From positions 107,917 to 171,916 of the forward strand of contig NZ_QMKP01000011.1 in assembly GCF_003287955.1 (NCBI RefSeq): a stretch of DNA of 64,000 nucleotides, read 5' to 3'. The notes below the pieces were generated by a model. That model was not told the DNA's origin and did no database searches. It saw only the letters and a program-made list of their open reading frames with translations. Made by a program: the position numbers and the translations under genes. Each line of letters opens with the position of its first letter. Position 1 is the first letter of the stretch. Source of the DNA: Arthrobacter sp. AQ5-06 (lineage in GTDB: Bacteria > Actinomycetota > Actinomycetes > Actinomycetales > Micrococcaceae). Below are positions 1 through 9,778 of the stretch, piece by piece.

Positions 1-2
1 CA

Positions 3-170
3 GGGGAGTTTCCTTATTCATTTGGGCATTGGCGCTGCCTGCTCAACGGGCCGGCCAACGTGGCCGTTCCGGAGCACGCTCTGGCGCGCAAGCAAATCCA
101 GTGGAAGCCGATCGCGGGCTATCAAAATGCTGGCACTGGTGACCAACGGGTGCATCTCAAGATCGCGTAG
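3..170 (+). CDS. C-terminal end of an unrecognised protein (partial at window edge)
   Basis: An open frame enters from the left window edge and stops at the TAG at 168-170, giving about 55 codons with no start. The peptide is rich in aromatic and basic residues (it contains GHWRCLLNGPANV and IQWKPIAGYQNAG), has a protein-like composition and ends in HLKIA. I do not recognise the family. The alternative readings here, a plus-strand frame at 22-240 and a minus-strand frame at 18-221, look less protein-like, but with only one partial gene this is a weak judgement. Confidence 0.35.
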   Translation, partial: GEFPYSFGHWRCLLNGPANVAVPEHALARKQIQWKPIAGYQNAGTGDQRVHLKIA

Positions 171-293
171 GGGCGGGCTTGTTGAATTCAAAATCAAGGA
201 AATCAACGACCGGGCATCCATATCTACTTCTTCAGTCTAGCCTTACGGACCCTGAATCCCGGCTTTGGGCCGATCAGGCGGGGCGCAAAACCT

Positions 294-1799
294 TCAGGCC
301 AGCAGCTCGAAGTGGACCTCGCGGGCGGCAATATCGGAGGAGATCAGGCGGACCCGCACCTTGGTGCCGGATTCCAGGTCGCCGCCGCACCGGGCTGTCA
401 CGGCGGGTTCGGCGATCTGGATGATCCCCGAGGGGCCGTTCCCGTTTTTTGCAGCACCGTTCTTGGTGCCGTTGCCGTTTTTCCCGCCGCCGTTGCCGTT
501 GTCTTTTTGCGGCTTGGCGCCGGAAATGACGATCGCATCGAATTCCTGGCCCACATGGTTGACCAGGAGCGCGGCCTCTACGGTGTCCAGCGCCATGCGT
601 TCCATCCGCGATGCCAACTGGTCGGAGCCGGCCATGATCTCCGGCAGGGACGGCAGGGCTTCCCGTGCCCAGTCCGGTACCTGCTTGCCGTTGCTCAGGG
701 CTTCGCAGATCACCAGGACAAAGCGGTCGATAAGACGCCGGAGTGGTGCTGTGGTGTGGGCATAGGCGGCGCCGATGGCGGACTGGATGGCGTCTTCCGG
801 GACTGTGCCGTCGAACGCCGTGTAACTGGCGCCGCGGAACAGCATGCCGGCGGAGTGCAGGATGGCCAGTTGCCGGGGCTCGGTCGGATCTAGGCTGCGG
901 AGGTATTCGCCGTAGCTGATTTGGCCGTCCCACGGCTTGCCTAAGGCCTCGGTCTGGAGGCGGAAATGACGCAGGGAGCGCTCGTCCGGCGCGGGCATGG
1001 TGCGTAGGATGCCCACTTTTCCCGCCAACATCAGGTTTGCCGCCGCCATCCCGGTCATCAGGGAGATCTGGGCATTCCAGTCCTCCACCGGAAGCTGCGG
1101 CGCCGCGGCAATCCGGTAGCCGCCGTCGGGCAGTTGGACGATTTCCTGCTCAGGCATGTTTAGGCTCGCACCGCCGCGGCGGCGCTCCAGCTCGACGCGC
1201 TTGAGGCCTACTTCTTTCAGGAGCTGCAGGACGGGACCAGCCGTCCCGGCGTCGAGTTCGGCTTGGACTCCCTTGTAGCTCAGCTTGGCCCGGCTGCGGA
1301 TGGAGGCCCTCCGGACAGTCACAGTGGAGACCTGCGCGGCGTCGTCCAGCCCGAACTCCCAAACATAGGCGGAACACAGCTGCCCGGCCAGGAGGCTGCC
1401 GGCTCCTTCGCTGATGACCTCCGGGTGCAGCGGGATACGGCCGTCAGGGGCGTAGAACGTCTGGCCCCGGCGGCGGGTCTCGGCGTCCAGTCCGCCGCCG
1501 GGGCGGACAAAGGAGGGCACGTCAGCGATGGCGTAAAGCACCCGGTAGCCAGTGCCCGCACGCTCGATGAACAGCGCCTGGTCCAGGTCAGTGGACGACG
1601 CCGGATCGATGGTGAGGAAGTCCACATCCGTCAGGTCAGCGCCCGGCAACTCGTGTGCGGCCACTGCCGCTTCCGCGTCCCGGACCGCCTCCGCAGGGTA
1701 GGGCCCCGGCAGTTCCAGCTCGGTCCGCAGGGCGCTCAGCGCCGCCGCGAGGTCGTTGGTCTGCTCGTGGACGTTGGGGGCCAACCTATGATGTGACAC
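294..1799 (-). CDS. RNB-domain (RNase II/R family) ribonuclease
   Basis: Predicted 3'-5' exoribonuclease of about 501 residues. The RNB catalytic signature is visible as DFLTIDPASSTDLDQAL, with the spaced aspartates that bind the metal ions, followed by the conserved AIADVPSFV and RRGQTFYAPDGRIPLHPE stretches. The protein is short for the family: there are no clear N-terminal cold-shock domains, and only an S1-like C-terminal end (about the last 45 residues) is seen. An Asn/Gly/Lys-rich linker (residues about 425-450) sits just before that end. The frame is open much further upstream, into thiE on the same strand. I chose the GTG at 1799 because protein-like sequence (SHHRLAPNVHEQ) begins there and the further extension is antisense-like; an ATG at 1832 is the alternative. 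It lies 64 bp downstream of thiE on the same strand. Confidence 0.85.
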   Translation of the reverse strand: MSHHRLAPNVHEQTNDLAAALSALRTELELPGPYPAEAVRDAEAAVAAHELPGADLTDVDFLTIDPASSTDLDQALFIERAGTGYRVLYAIADVPSFVRPGGGLDAETRRRGQTFYAPDGRIPLHPEVISEGAGSLLAGQLCSAYVWEFGLDDAAQVSTVTVRRASIRSRAKLSYKGVQAELDAGTAGPVLQLLKEVGLKRVELERRRGGASLNMPEQEIVQLPDGGYRIAAAPQLPVEDWNAQISLMTGMAAANLMLAGKVGILRTMPAPDERSLRHFRLQTEALGKPWDGQISYGEYLRSLDPTEPRQLAILHSAGMLFRGASYTAFDGTVPEDAIQSAIGAAYAHTTAPLRRLIDRFVLVICEALSNGKQVPDWAREALPSLPEIMAGSDQLASRMERMALDTVEAALLVNHVGQEFDAIVISGAKPQKDNGNGGGKNGNGTKNGAAKNGNGPSGIIQIAEPAVTARCGGDLESGTKVRVRLISSDIAAREVHFELLA

Positions 1800-1863
1800 G
1801 AAAGTCAGGTTAGCCCGATTTCCACGGAACATGCACGCCCGCCGTCCGTCACGCGGGGGATTT

Positions 1864-2640
1864 TCAGGATGCGCCCGCGTCCAGGGCCGCCAGGAGTGCC
1901 GCGGCCGCCGCTGCGGGATCGGAGGCTTCGGTAATGGCACGCACCACAACAATCCTGCCGGCACCGGCCTCCACCGCCTGCTCCACGTTGCCGAGATCGA
2001 TGCCTCCGATGGCAAACCAGGGCAGCGTGGCCTGGGTGCCACCGGCAGCGCCGACCGCCCCCGCTGCGTACCGCACCAAGTCAAGGCCGACGGCGGCCCG
2101 GCCGGGTTTGGTGGGAGTGGCCCAGACCGGTCCGACGCAGAAGTAGTCCAGGCCGCCTTGGGCATTCAGCCCACCGGACAGCCGGATGGCGCCTTCGATC
2201 TGCTCGGCGGTGTGCGTGGAAAGGCCGATCGCTGCACTTGGGCCGAGCAGGGTGCGGGCGGAAGCGACCGGCAGGTCCTTCTGCCCGATGTGGAAGACGG
2301 GGGCGCCGGACAGCATCGCGATATCGGCACGGTCATTGACTGCCCACAGCTTTCCGTGGCGTTCGGCCGCCGCCTGAAGCACCGCCAGCAGCTCCAGTTC
2401 CTCCGCCGCCTCGATGGCCTTGTCGCGGAGCTGGATGATGTCCACGCCGCCGGCAAAAGCCGCGTCCACAAACTCGCCAAAGTCCCCACGGTCCCGGCGC
2501 GCGTCGGTGCACAGGTACAGCCTGGCGCTATGGGGGAGTCCGGCTCCTATGCCGCCGGTGGGGTCTGTTTCGGTCAAGGATGCGGGGGCGGAAGAGCTGG
2601 CGGAGGACGTGCCTGCAGCGGCGAAGGATTGCGCGTTCAT
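1864..2640 (-). CDS. thiE: Thiamine-phosphate synthase
   Basis: Couples the pyrimidine (HMP-PP) and thiazole-phosphate halves to give thiamine monophosphate. The protein of 258 residues is a TIM barrel with recognisable elements: [15 protein letters not shown] at the start of the barrel, [12 protein letters not shown] (the phosphate and metal region), [24 protein letters not shown] and the C-terminal PWFAIGGID phosphate loop. The first 35 residues are a low-complexity Ala/Ser extension. Start is the ATG at 2640. It is transcribed away from the riboswitch-controlled thiO-thiS-thiG operon; only about 25 bp separate its start from the aptamer, so the switch itself lies on the other strand and does not obviously control thiE. 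Confidence 0.95.
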   Translation of the reverse strand: MNAQSFAAAGTSSASSSAPASLTETDPTGGIGAGLPHSARLYLCTDARRDRGDFGEFVDAAFAGGVDIIQLRDKAIEAAEELELLAVLQAAAERHGKLWAVNDRADIAMLSGAPVFHIGQKDLPVASARTLLGPSAAIGLSTHTAEQIEGAIRLSGGLNAQGGLDYFCVGPVWATPTKPGRAAVGLDLVRYAAGAVGAAGGTQATLPWFAIGGIDLGNVEQAVEAGAGRIVVVRAITEASDPAAAAAALLAALDAGAS

Positions 2641-2665
2641 GGAACCAGCCTAATTCCCCTAAACT

Positions 2666-2773
2666 GGGCGGGTACTGCGGGAGCCCGTTGCAGCCGTCAC
2701 AAAGCGGCCGGGCTGAGAGGGCGTCAGAGCCGACCGCTTGACCTGATCCGGCTAGTACCGGCGTAGGGAAGGA
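2666..2773 (+). promoter_or_regulatory. TPP riboswitch (THI element)
   Basis: The conserved thi-box elements are in order: a P1-type arm GGGCGGGTACTGCGGGAGCCCG near 2667, the pyrimidine-sensing CTGAGA at 2713-2718, ACCTGATCCGG at 2741-2751 and the closing TACCGGCGTAGGGAA at 2756-2770. It ends next to the GGAAGGAACC Shine-Dalgarno region of thiO, whose GTG start is at 2779. That spacing points to translational control by masking of the ribosome binding site, which fits an actinobacterium with no visible terminator helix. Confidence 0.95.
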
Positions 2774-2778
2774 ACCAT

Positions 2779-4133
2779 GTGCCCCCCGCAATAAGCAGCC
2801 CACCTGAGACTGCATCAGCCAGCGTCCCAGCCAGCACCGCCGCAGTCCTGCACGCCGACGTGGCAGTCATCGGCGGCGGAGTCATCGGCCACGCCATAGC
2901 CTGGGAGGCTCGGCGATCCGGCCGTTCCGTCGTGCTGATCGATGACGCGCCCGGGAACGGCGCCAGCTGGGCGGCCGCCGGCATGCTTGCCCCTGTGAGC
3001 GAACTGCATTACCAGGAGGAAGACCTCCTTGAGCTGATGCTTGCATCCTCCGGCCTGTGGCCTGCCTTCGCGGCAGCCCTTGCCCTGGCCGGGGCTGGAG
3101 AGACCGGATATCTGACGACGCCGACCCTCGCCATCGGCGCGGACGCTGCGGACCGCCGGGCGCTGATGGACCTCCGGGCCGTGCAGCAGGCCAGCGGCCT
3201 GGTGGTGGAACCCATGACTGTCCGTGAGGCCAGGATGAGGGAATCCTTGCTCAGCCCGGCCATATCCTGCGCCCTGGACATCCCCGCCGACCACCAGGTG
3301 GATCCCCGGAAACTGGTGGCGTGCCTCCAGGAAGTCCTTGCCCTCCACGAACCGGGGGCAGGAACAGCCGTGGCAGGTGCTCGCGCGGGATTCGCCGTTG
3401 ACCAACGCGCCGCTGCCCTTATCTGGGAGGACGGCCGCGTCAGCGGCGTGACCCTCGCACACGGCGGAAGTGTCCAGGCAGGGGAGACTATCGTGGCCAA
3501 CGGATTGGAGGCGGCGTCGCTGGATGGGCTCCCGGTTGGACTGCACCTGCCCCTGCGGCCTGTCTACGGTGACATCCTTCGACTGGCTGTTCCGCAGCAC
3601 CTGCGCCCGCTCCTCACCTCGACAGTCCGCGGAATGGTCCATGGCGTGCCGGTCTACATGGTTCCCCGGCAGGACGGCACGGTAGTGATCGGGGCAACGC
3701 AGCGGGAGGACGCGCTCGCCGGGACAGGCGACGCTGCTGTCTCGGCCGGTGGCGTCTACCAGTTGCTGCGTGACGCCCAGGTCCTGGTGCCGGCAGTGTC
3801 AGAGCTTGAACTCCTGGAATGCACGGCACGGGCAAGACCGGCGACCCCAGACAACGCACCTCTCCTCGGCCGTGTACCGGTTTCCGCACCAAGGACGGGG
3901 ATCACAGGGAACATTGCCGGGCTGATTGTTGCCACCGGGTTCTTCCGCCACGGAGTGCTGCTTGCTCCGGCGGCGGCGGCCATCTGCCGGGACCTGCTGG
4001 ACGGCCCGACGGACCCGCGGTGGGGTTCCCTCAGTCCGGCCCGCTTTTCAGGAAAGCACCAGGTAGCCGGCACACCGTCCCCACGCAAGGACATTAGCGG
4101 TACGAAGGACCTCGACCCACAGAAGGAATCAGC

Positions 4134-4137
<4 letters not shown>
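2779..4137 (+). CDS. thiO: Glycine oxidase ThiO
   Basis: FAD-dependent oxidase that turns glycine into the imine used for thiazole formation in aerobes. The protein of 452 residues carries an N-terminal dinucleotide-binding motif (DVAVIGGGVIGHAIAWEARR, followed by VVLIDD), the second conserved block GASWAAAGMLAP and the C-terminal FAD contact GLIVATGFFRHGVLLAP, all usual for D-amino-acid oxidase-type proteins in thi operons. The start is the GTG at 2779; the overlapping ATG at 2777 gives only six codons. It is the first gene behind the TPP riboswitch and its stop overlaps the thiS start (ATGA). The C-terminal 60 residues after the FAD fold are basic and look disordered. Confidence 0.93.
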
Positions 4138-5190
<1,053 letters not shown>

Positions 5191-5264
5191 GCCGTTTTCT
5201 CCAGGCCGGGCGCCCTCGACGAAAACGCCGGGGCGGGCTCACCAGACGAGCCAAGGAGGCCGCT

Positions 5265-5591
5265 ATGGCCGGCAAGCAAGACACTCTCACGCGTGAGCGG
5301 ATCGAGGCCGTCCTCGCCGCGCTGCCTGACTGGCAGTACAGGCTGGGCGGCCTGGTCGCTGTCTATAAGACGCCGACGGCGGCCGCCGCACTGGAGCTGA
5401 TTGCCGCCGTCGGACGCCTGGCGGAAGAGCAGAACCACCATCCGGACCTTGACTGGCGCTTCAACAAGGTGCATCTCCGCTATACGTCCCACGACGCCGG
5501 CGGCGAGGTCACTGAGCGGGATGCCGCTGCTGCGGCGGCGGTGAGTGCTGCTGCCGCCCGGCTTGGCGCCACTGCCCAGCCGGCGGGTTAA
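5265..5591 (+). CDS. 4a-hydroxytetrahydrobiopterin dehydratase family protein
   Basis: Member of the pterin-4a-carbinolamine dehydratase family, 108 residues, close to the normal length of about 100. The diagnostic motif EEQNHHPDLDWRFNKVHLR carries the family's catalytic histidines, followed by the Thr-Ser-His strand (YTSHDAGGEVT). In bacteria these proteins recycle the pterin cofactor of aromatic amino-acid hydroxylases or act on related pterins; no hydroxylase is present nearby. It begins at an ATG (5265) behind CAAGGAGG and follows thiG by about 75 bp, so read-through from the thi operon is possible. A strong hairpin follows at 5597-5630. Confidence 0.9.
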   Translation: MAGKQDTLTRERIEAVLAALPDWQYRLGGLVAVYKTPTAAAALELIAAVGRLAEEQNHHPDLDWRFNKVHLRYTSHDAGGEVTERDAAAAAAVSAAAARLGATAQPAG

Positions 5592-5596
5592 AGGAC

Positions 5597-5637
5597 GGTG
5601 ACCACGCACCCCTGTTGGGTAGTGGTCACCGGTTCTT
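5597..5637. terminator. Hairpin terminator between convergent genes
   Basis: GGTGACCAC at 5597-5605 pairs with GTGGTCACC at 5622-5630, with a further ACCC/GGGT pairing inside the loop. It lies between the end of the pterin dehydratase (plus strand) and the end of the small membrane protein (minus strand) and could serve both, although the T-run is weak (GGTTCTT). Confidence 0.7.
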
Positions 5638-5654
5638 AAGGAAACGGGACCGGC

Positions 5655-5957
5655 CTACAGCTTGAGCGCGTGCGTCAGCCGCCGCGTATCGTGGCTTTCG
5701 CGCGTCCGCCCGAGGTAGAGGACCGTCCCGATGGCAGCGACGGTGCCGAGCGCCATGGGCAGGACCCAGGGAATCCACGTCAGGCCCGGCTGGTAGCCAA
5801 AACCTGCCGCGATGAAGATGACCCAGCTGATCGTCCCGACCACAACGGCAACCCCTGCGGGCAGCCCCGTCCCATACCGGGTGTGGCGCTTGTCATTGGC
5901 CCAGACAACAAAGCCTGCGGCTACTGTGACCAGGACAACGATGGTCAGCGAAAGCAT
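5655..5957 (-). CDS. Small hypothetical membrane protein
   Basis: About 100 residues with three hydrophobic segments: LSLTIVVLVTVAAGFVVWA near the N-terminus, VAVVVGTISWVIFIAAGFGY in the middle and WVLPMALGTVAAIGTVLYLG near the end, followed by a basic tail. I do not recognise a family. The frame extends upstream to 5984, but the ATG at 5957 is preceded by AGGAG at good spacing and starts directly with the first membrane segment. It follows the DUF3107 gene on the same strand, about 55 bp away, and may be cotranscribed with it. Confidence 0.7.
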   Translation of the reverse strand: MLSLTIVVLVTVAAGFVVWANDKRHTRYGTGLPAGVAVVVGTISWVIFIAAGFGYQPGLTWIPWVLPMALGTVAAIGTVLYLGRTRESHDTRRLTHALKL

Positions 5958-6011
5958 GGGATCTCCTCGGAAAGCAGCGGCCAACCGCCAGGACGGCTGG
6001 CCGCTGACGTA

Positions 6012-6236
6012 CTAGAACTGGCCGAAACCGACCTTGCGGGCCTCTTCGGCACCGATTTCCACGTAGCCCAGCGCGTTGCCGGGAACGATGATGATGCGTC
6101 CCTTGTCGTCCTTGAGGCGGAGATCGGTGCCCTTGGTGATGGCTTCTTCAACGACCGTGGCTACAGTGTCTGCATCCTGAGCCGATTCCAGGACGATTTC
6201 GCGGGCAATGTTCTGTATGCCGATCTTAATTTCCAA
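6012..6236 (-). CDS. DUF3107 family small protein
   Basis: 74 residues starting MEIKIGIQNIAREIVLES, matching the small conserved actinobacterial family DUF3107 (related to mycobacterial Rv3208A/TB9.4). The body has a central RIIIVPGNALGYVEIG strand region. Function is unknown. As in mycobacteria, it sits beside a TetR regulator and the MoeZ gene, so this is a conserved neighbourhood rather than chance. The start ATG at 6236 has GGGGGCCTCCC-like purine/pyrimidine sequence just upstream and no better alternative. Confidence 0.85.
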   Translation of the reverse strand: MEIKIGIQNIAREIVLESAQDADTVATVVEEAITKGTDLRLKDDKGRIIIVPGNALGYVEIGAEEARKVGFGQF

Positions 6237-6286
6237 AAGGGGGCCTCCCAGCCAATCAAAGTTTCTTGGGTTCTCTTATTTGTAGT

Positions 6287-6952
6287 CTAGGACTCTTTGG
6301 GGAAGCGCGAGATTCCGCGCCAAGCTAAACGGTAAATGAGGTCGCTGGCCACATCGAGGTCCAGGTTTCCATCTGTTTCCAGCCAATAACGCGCGCTGAC
6401 CTGGGCCATGCCGGCCAGACCGCGTCCCAGAAGCTGGGCCTCCAGCTGGGGCAGTTTGGTGTCCTCGGCAATCACGCGTGCCACGGCGTCAGCGAACGTC
6501 TTGTTAAATGTCTCGAGGCGGGAACTGACATCGGGATCGTTGATGAGGTCTGATTCGAAGACCAGGCGGTGGGCTTGGTCGTCGCTGGCGATGAAGCGGT
6601 AGTAAGCGCGCATCACAGCCTGGACACGTTCGTCATTGTCGGTAGTGGAGCTCAATGCACCGAGCATCAGGTCCGTCAGCGACGCGAGATGGCTGTCCAG
6701 CAGGGCAAGATACAGCTCCCGTTTGGACGGGAAGTGCTGGTACAGCACCGGTTTGCTGACGTGGGCCGTTTCGGCGATTTCATCCATGGCGGCGCCATGG
6801 TAACCGTTGGCGACAAAAACCTCCTGGGCAGCCGCGAGGAGCTGCGCGCGGCGCTCATCCCGGGGAAGCCGGGCGGACCGCTGGCCCGCGGTACGTTGAG
6901 GTGCGGCCGGTTCCCCGCCGGACGCCCGGTCAGCCCGTGCTTCATGGACCAC
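6287..6952 (-). CDS. TetR/AcrR family transcriptional regulator
   Basis: 221 residues. After about 30 low-complexity residues comes the DNA-binding domain: RRAQLLAAAQEVFVANGYHG, then the helix-turn-helix MDEIAETAHVSKPVLYQHF and PSKRELYLALLD. The C-terminal ligand-binding half follows the TetR pattern, with a helix-rich end (RGLAGMAQVSARYWLETDG). The start is taken as the GTG at 6952 but a downstream start before LPRDERRAQ is possible. It is divergent from moeZ, and a perfect palindrome lies between the two genes (6992-7011). The ligand cannot be told from sequence. Confidence 0.9.
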   Translation of the reverse strand: MVHEARADRASGGEPAAPQRTAGQRSARLPRDERRAQLLAAAQEVFVANGYHGAAMDEIAETAHVSKPVLYQHFPSKRELYLALLDSHLASLTDLMLGALSSTTDNDERVQAVMRAYYRFIASDDQAHRLVFESDLINDPDVSSRLETFNKTFADAVARVIAEDTKLPQLEAQLLGRGLAGMAQVSARYWLETDGNLDLDVASDLIYRLAWRGISRFPKES

Positions 6953-6983
6953 AGTTGCCCTACTTTCCCTTGCCGTTACCTAC

Positions 6984-7011
6984 ACAATACTGCGCGGTAA
7001 TATGACCGCGC
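6984..7011. promoter_or_regulatory. Candidate TetR operator in the tetR/moeZ divergent promoter
   Basis: GCGCGGT at 6992-6998 and ACCGCGC at 7005-7011 form a perfect inverted repeat with a 6-nt AATATG spacer. The plus-strand TAATAT at 6998-7003 is a plausible -10 box for moeZ (ATG at 7037), and TATTGT on the minus strand (6984-6989) is a plausible -10 for tetR. A repressor bound here would therefore cover both promoters. Confidence 0.6.
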
Positions 7012-7036
7012 GGCATCTCGGGGCATACATTGAAGT

Positions 7037-8236
7037 ATGGCTTCGACTTTGACCGCAAATGATTCCTCTGTATCACTTAAGCCGCTGGTGGAGCCCGCCG
7101 GTGAACTGACGCCGGCGGAGGTGGAACGCTACTCACGGCACCTCATCATTCCCGAAATCGGAGCGGTGGGGCAGCGGCGGCTGAAGAACGCCAAGGTTCT
7201 GGTCATCGGTGCCGGGGGACTGGGTTCGCCCGCGCTGCTCTACCTGGCGGCAGCGGGCGTGGGGACCCTGGGAATCATCGACGACGACGTCGTTGACCTG
7301 AGCAACCTGCAGCGCCAGGTGATCCACGGCGTCGCCGACGTAGGACGGCCCAAGATCGAATCCGCGCGGGATGCCATCGCCGCTCTGAACCCCCTGGTGG
7401 AGGTCCGGCTGCACAACGTCAGGCTGGATGCCTCCAACGCACTGGAGCTGTTCGCGGACTACGACCTGATCCTGGACGGGGCGGACAACTTCGCCACCCG
7501 CTACCTGGTCAACGATGCCGCTGCCATCCTCGGCAAGCCCTACGTGTGGGGATCGATCTTCCGCTTCGACGGCCAGGTCAGCGTGTTCTGGGAAAAGCAC
7601 GGACCCACTTACCGGGACCTCTATCCCGAGGCCCCGCCGGCCGGATCCGTGCCCTCCTGCGGTGAGGGTGGCGTCTTCGGCATGCTCTGCGCTGCTGTGG
7701 GATCACTCATGGTGACCGAGGCAGTCAAGCTGATCACCGGCGTCGGGCGTTCACTCCTGGGCCGGGTGGCACTGTTTGACGCGCTGGGCGGCAGCTGGCG
7801 CGAGATCCGCGTGTCCAAGGACCCGGTGGCCGAACCCATAACGGAACTGACCGACTACGAAGCCTTCTGCGGCATCACCCCCGCCGTCTCCGCAGACACG
7901 GAGCACACCGTGACGGCAACCCAGCTGGCCACCATGCTGGCGTCCCGGAAGGCAGGCCTGAAGGACTTCGAGCTGGTGGACGTCAGGGAAACCGGTGAAC
8001 ACAACATCGTGAGCATCGACGGCTCGGTGCTGATCCCGCAGGGCAGGATCCTCGCGGGGGAGGCGTGGGCGGAACTCCCGCAGGACAAGGACATTGTGTT
8101 CCACTGCAAGGCCGGTACTCGGTCAGCCAACGTGCTGGAGGCTGCACGGAAGGCCGGCTACCAGCGGGTCAGCCATCTCGACGGCGGAATCCTGGCCTGG
8201 GTGCGCGACGTGGAGCCGCAGAAGCCGGTCTACTGA
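7037..8236 (+). CDS. moeZ: Adenylyltransferase/sulfurtransferase MoeZ (E1-like ThiF/MoeB fused to rhodanese)
   Basis: Activates the C-terminal glycine of small sulfur carriers by adenylation and then transfers sulfur from its rhodanese domain. The 399-residue protein has a ThiF/MoeB domain (residues about 25-270: YSRHLIIPEIG, VLVIGAGGLGSPALLYLAAA, IDDDVVDLSNLQRQVIH, and a Cys in PSCGEGGVFGML) and a rhodanese domain (residues about 290-395) with the active-site loop HCKAGTRSANV. Unlike many MoeB proteins it lacks zinc-binding CxxC pairs. In actinobacteria such fusions serve MoaD, ThiS and CysO. The only carrier in this window is ThiS (4134-4370). ATG start at 7037. Confidence 0.92.
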   Translation: MASTLTANDSSVSLKPLVEPAGELTPAEVERYSRHLIIPEIGAVGQRRLKNAKVLVIGAGGLGSPALLYLAAAGVGTLGIIDDDVVDLSNLQRQVIHGVADVGRPKIESARDAIAALNPLVEVRLHNVRLDASNALELFADYDLILDGADNFATRYLVNDAAAILGKPYVWGSIFRFDGQVSVFWEKHGPTYRDLYPEAPPAGSVPSCGEGGVFGMLCAAVGSLMVTEAVKLITGVGRSLLGRVALFDALGGSWREIRVSKDPVAEPITELTDYEAFCGITPAVSADTEHTVTATQLATMLASRKAGLKDFELVDVRETGEHNIVSIDGSVLIPQGRILAGEAWAELPQDKDIVFHCKAGTRSANVLEAARKAGYQRVSHLDGGILAWVRDVEPQKPVY

Positions 8237-8239
8237 CCA

Positions 8240-8300
8240 GTTGCGCTATCACTTTTGGTCGCCAAAACGGTGGGTTGAGAGCCAAAACTGATAGGGCAAC
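8240..8300. terminator. Imperfect inverted repeat between convergent moeZ and hemA
   Basis: The arms at 8240-8258 and 8282-8300 match at 17 of 19 positions, and an inner TTTTGG/CCAAAA pair adds a second hairpin. It lies between the moeZ stop (8236) and the hemA stop (8307) and probably ends transcription from both sides. Confidence 0.65.
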
Positions 8301-8306
8301 GTCGCG

Positions 8307-9620
8307 TCAGGCGGTTTCGAGGCCCCGGTGGTCCACGGGGCACTCCGCTTGCGCTGCGGTGGCCGGCTGCTCCACGGTGATGCCGTAGAGGGTTTCGAGC
8401 GCCGACACGTAGTCGTCCTGCTGGCCGTTGGCGGCGAGCTCACGGGCACGGACAGTGGGCACATGCAGCAGCTGCTTGACCATCCGGCGGAGGGCGAACT
8501 CCACTTCCTCGGCGGCGGCCGTGCAACCGTGGCGGGCACGGACGCGCTCCATCTCCGCGTCCAGGACGTTCATGGTGTGCCGGCGGAGCGCCACAATGGC
8601 GGAATCCACCGAGCGGGCTTCCCGTTCCTGTTCGAAGGCCTGGGCCGCGCCGGACACAATGCCACTGGCCTGGGTGAGGGACTCGGCCTGTTCCTGGGGT
8701 GCCGCCAAACGCACGGACTCCAGCGTGAGCAGCTCGACGCCGTCGAGCTGTCCGACTTCCGGGTCAAAATCGTGGGTGAGGGCGAGGTCAATCGCGATCA
8801 GCGGCTGGGGAGAGTCCGCGCGGATCCCGGCAAGTTCGCCGGCCTCGACCCGGGTGTCGGAACCGCTGCAGCCGATCATGACGTCGGCCGCCGCCACGGC
8901 TACCGGCAGGGAATCGCTGTCCAGCGATGTTCCGCCGCGCGTGGCGACGAACGCTTCGGCGCGTCCCGAGGAGGAGAACACGGAGATGTCGGTGCAGCCC
9001 CTTTCGCGGAGCAGCGCCATAGTGGCGCCGGCGTAGGCGCCGGTGCCGAACACCACGACCTTCTTCGCTGACCAGTCGGGGCTCTCGGAAAGATCGGTGG
9101 CAAGATCCAGTGCTACTGAGACGATGGACAGGCCCCGGGAACCGAGTGCGGTCTGCGCCCCGACATCCTTGGCCGTCTTGGACGCGGCCTGGAAGAGGCG
9201 GACCAGGCCGGAGCTGGCCGTACCCTCGTGCTGGGCAGTGATGAGTGCGCGGCGGACCTGGCCGGCAATTTCACGTTCACCCACCACGGCGGAGTCCAGT
9301 CCGGCGCTGACGGCGAAAAGGTGCTGGCTGACTTCCGGGCCGGTGCGGGTGCTGAAGGAGCGGGACACGAGCTGTTCGTTGAGTCCGCTGAGGCCGCTGA
9401 TCTCGGACACGAGAGCCGCCCGGGCAGCCTCAACATCGTCCGCGTGGGGCGCTTCGCCGTAGATTTCGTAGCGGTTGCAGGTGGCAAGCACCACCGCGCC
9501 CGTCACTGCCGGCGATCCGGAGAGTGCGGACGTAGCGATCCCGGAAGCACCATTGCTCAGTTGAGCAACGGTCTCAAGGTCGATGTCGGCGTGTGTAGCC
9601 ACCAATGAAAAAAGAACCAC
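8307..9620 (-). CDS. hemA: Glutamyl-tRNA reductase HemA
   Basis: First committed enzyme of C5 tetrapyrrole synthesis: reduces glutamyl-tRNA to glutamate-1-semialdehyde. The 437-residue protein shows the catalytic-cysteine motif [12 protein letters not shown], the conserved [15 protein letters not shown] and [14 protein letters not shown] blocks, an NADPH-binding fold ([21 protein letters not shown]) and a C-terminal dimerisation domain. The GTG at 9620 gives the usual [13 protein letters not shown] start. It is divergent from hemE across a 158-bp control region. Its product goes to HemL, encoded at the far end of the cluster (19344-20663). Confidence 0.95.
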   Translation of the reverse strand: MVLFSLVATHADIDLETVAQLSNGASGIATSALSGSPAVTGAVVLATCNRYEIYGEAPHADDVEAARAALVSEISGLSGLNEQLVSRSFSTRTGPEVSQHLFAVSAGLDSAVVGEREIAGQVRRALITAQHEGTASSGLVRLFQAASKTAKDVGAQTALGSRGLSIVSVALDLATDLSESPDWSAKKVVVFGTGAYAGATMALLRERGCTDISVFSSSGRAEAFVATRGGTSLDSDSLPVAVAAADVMIGCSGSDTRVEAGELAGIRADSPQPLIAIDLALTHDFDPEVGQLDGVELLTLESVRLAAPQEQAESLTQASGIVSGAAQAFEQEREARSVDSAIVALRRHTMNVLDAEMERVRARHGCTAAAEEVEFALRRMVKQLLHVPTVRARELAANGQQDDYVSALETLYGITVEQPATAAQAECPVDHRGLETA

Positions 9621-9778
9621 AGCAGATCAATCATAGCTTTTTCGCAGCCCGGTAGAACAACCCGCCAAACGGCCACGGGCGGTGGAGGGCCGTGATTCCT
9701 GCCACGGTGCGTCCCGGGCGGCTGCAGGTGACAGGCTGTCGTTATCTTTTAGGGCCGATTTTGGGCACAATCAAAGGC

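Noticed and set aside
1800..2165. N-terminal extension of the RNB nuclease into thiE
   Set aside because: It would overlap thiE in the same direction and its residues are Pro/Arg/Ser-rich noise, so the start was placed at 1799.
2641..2773. Riboswitch control of thiE
   Set aside because: The aptamer elements are all on the plus strand and end at the thiO ribosome binding site; thiE is divergent.
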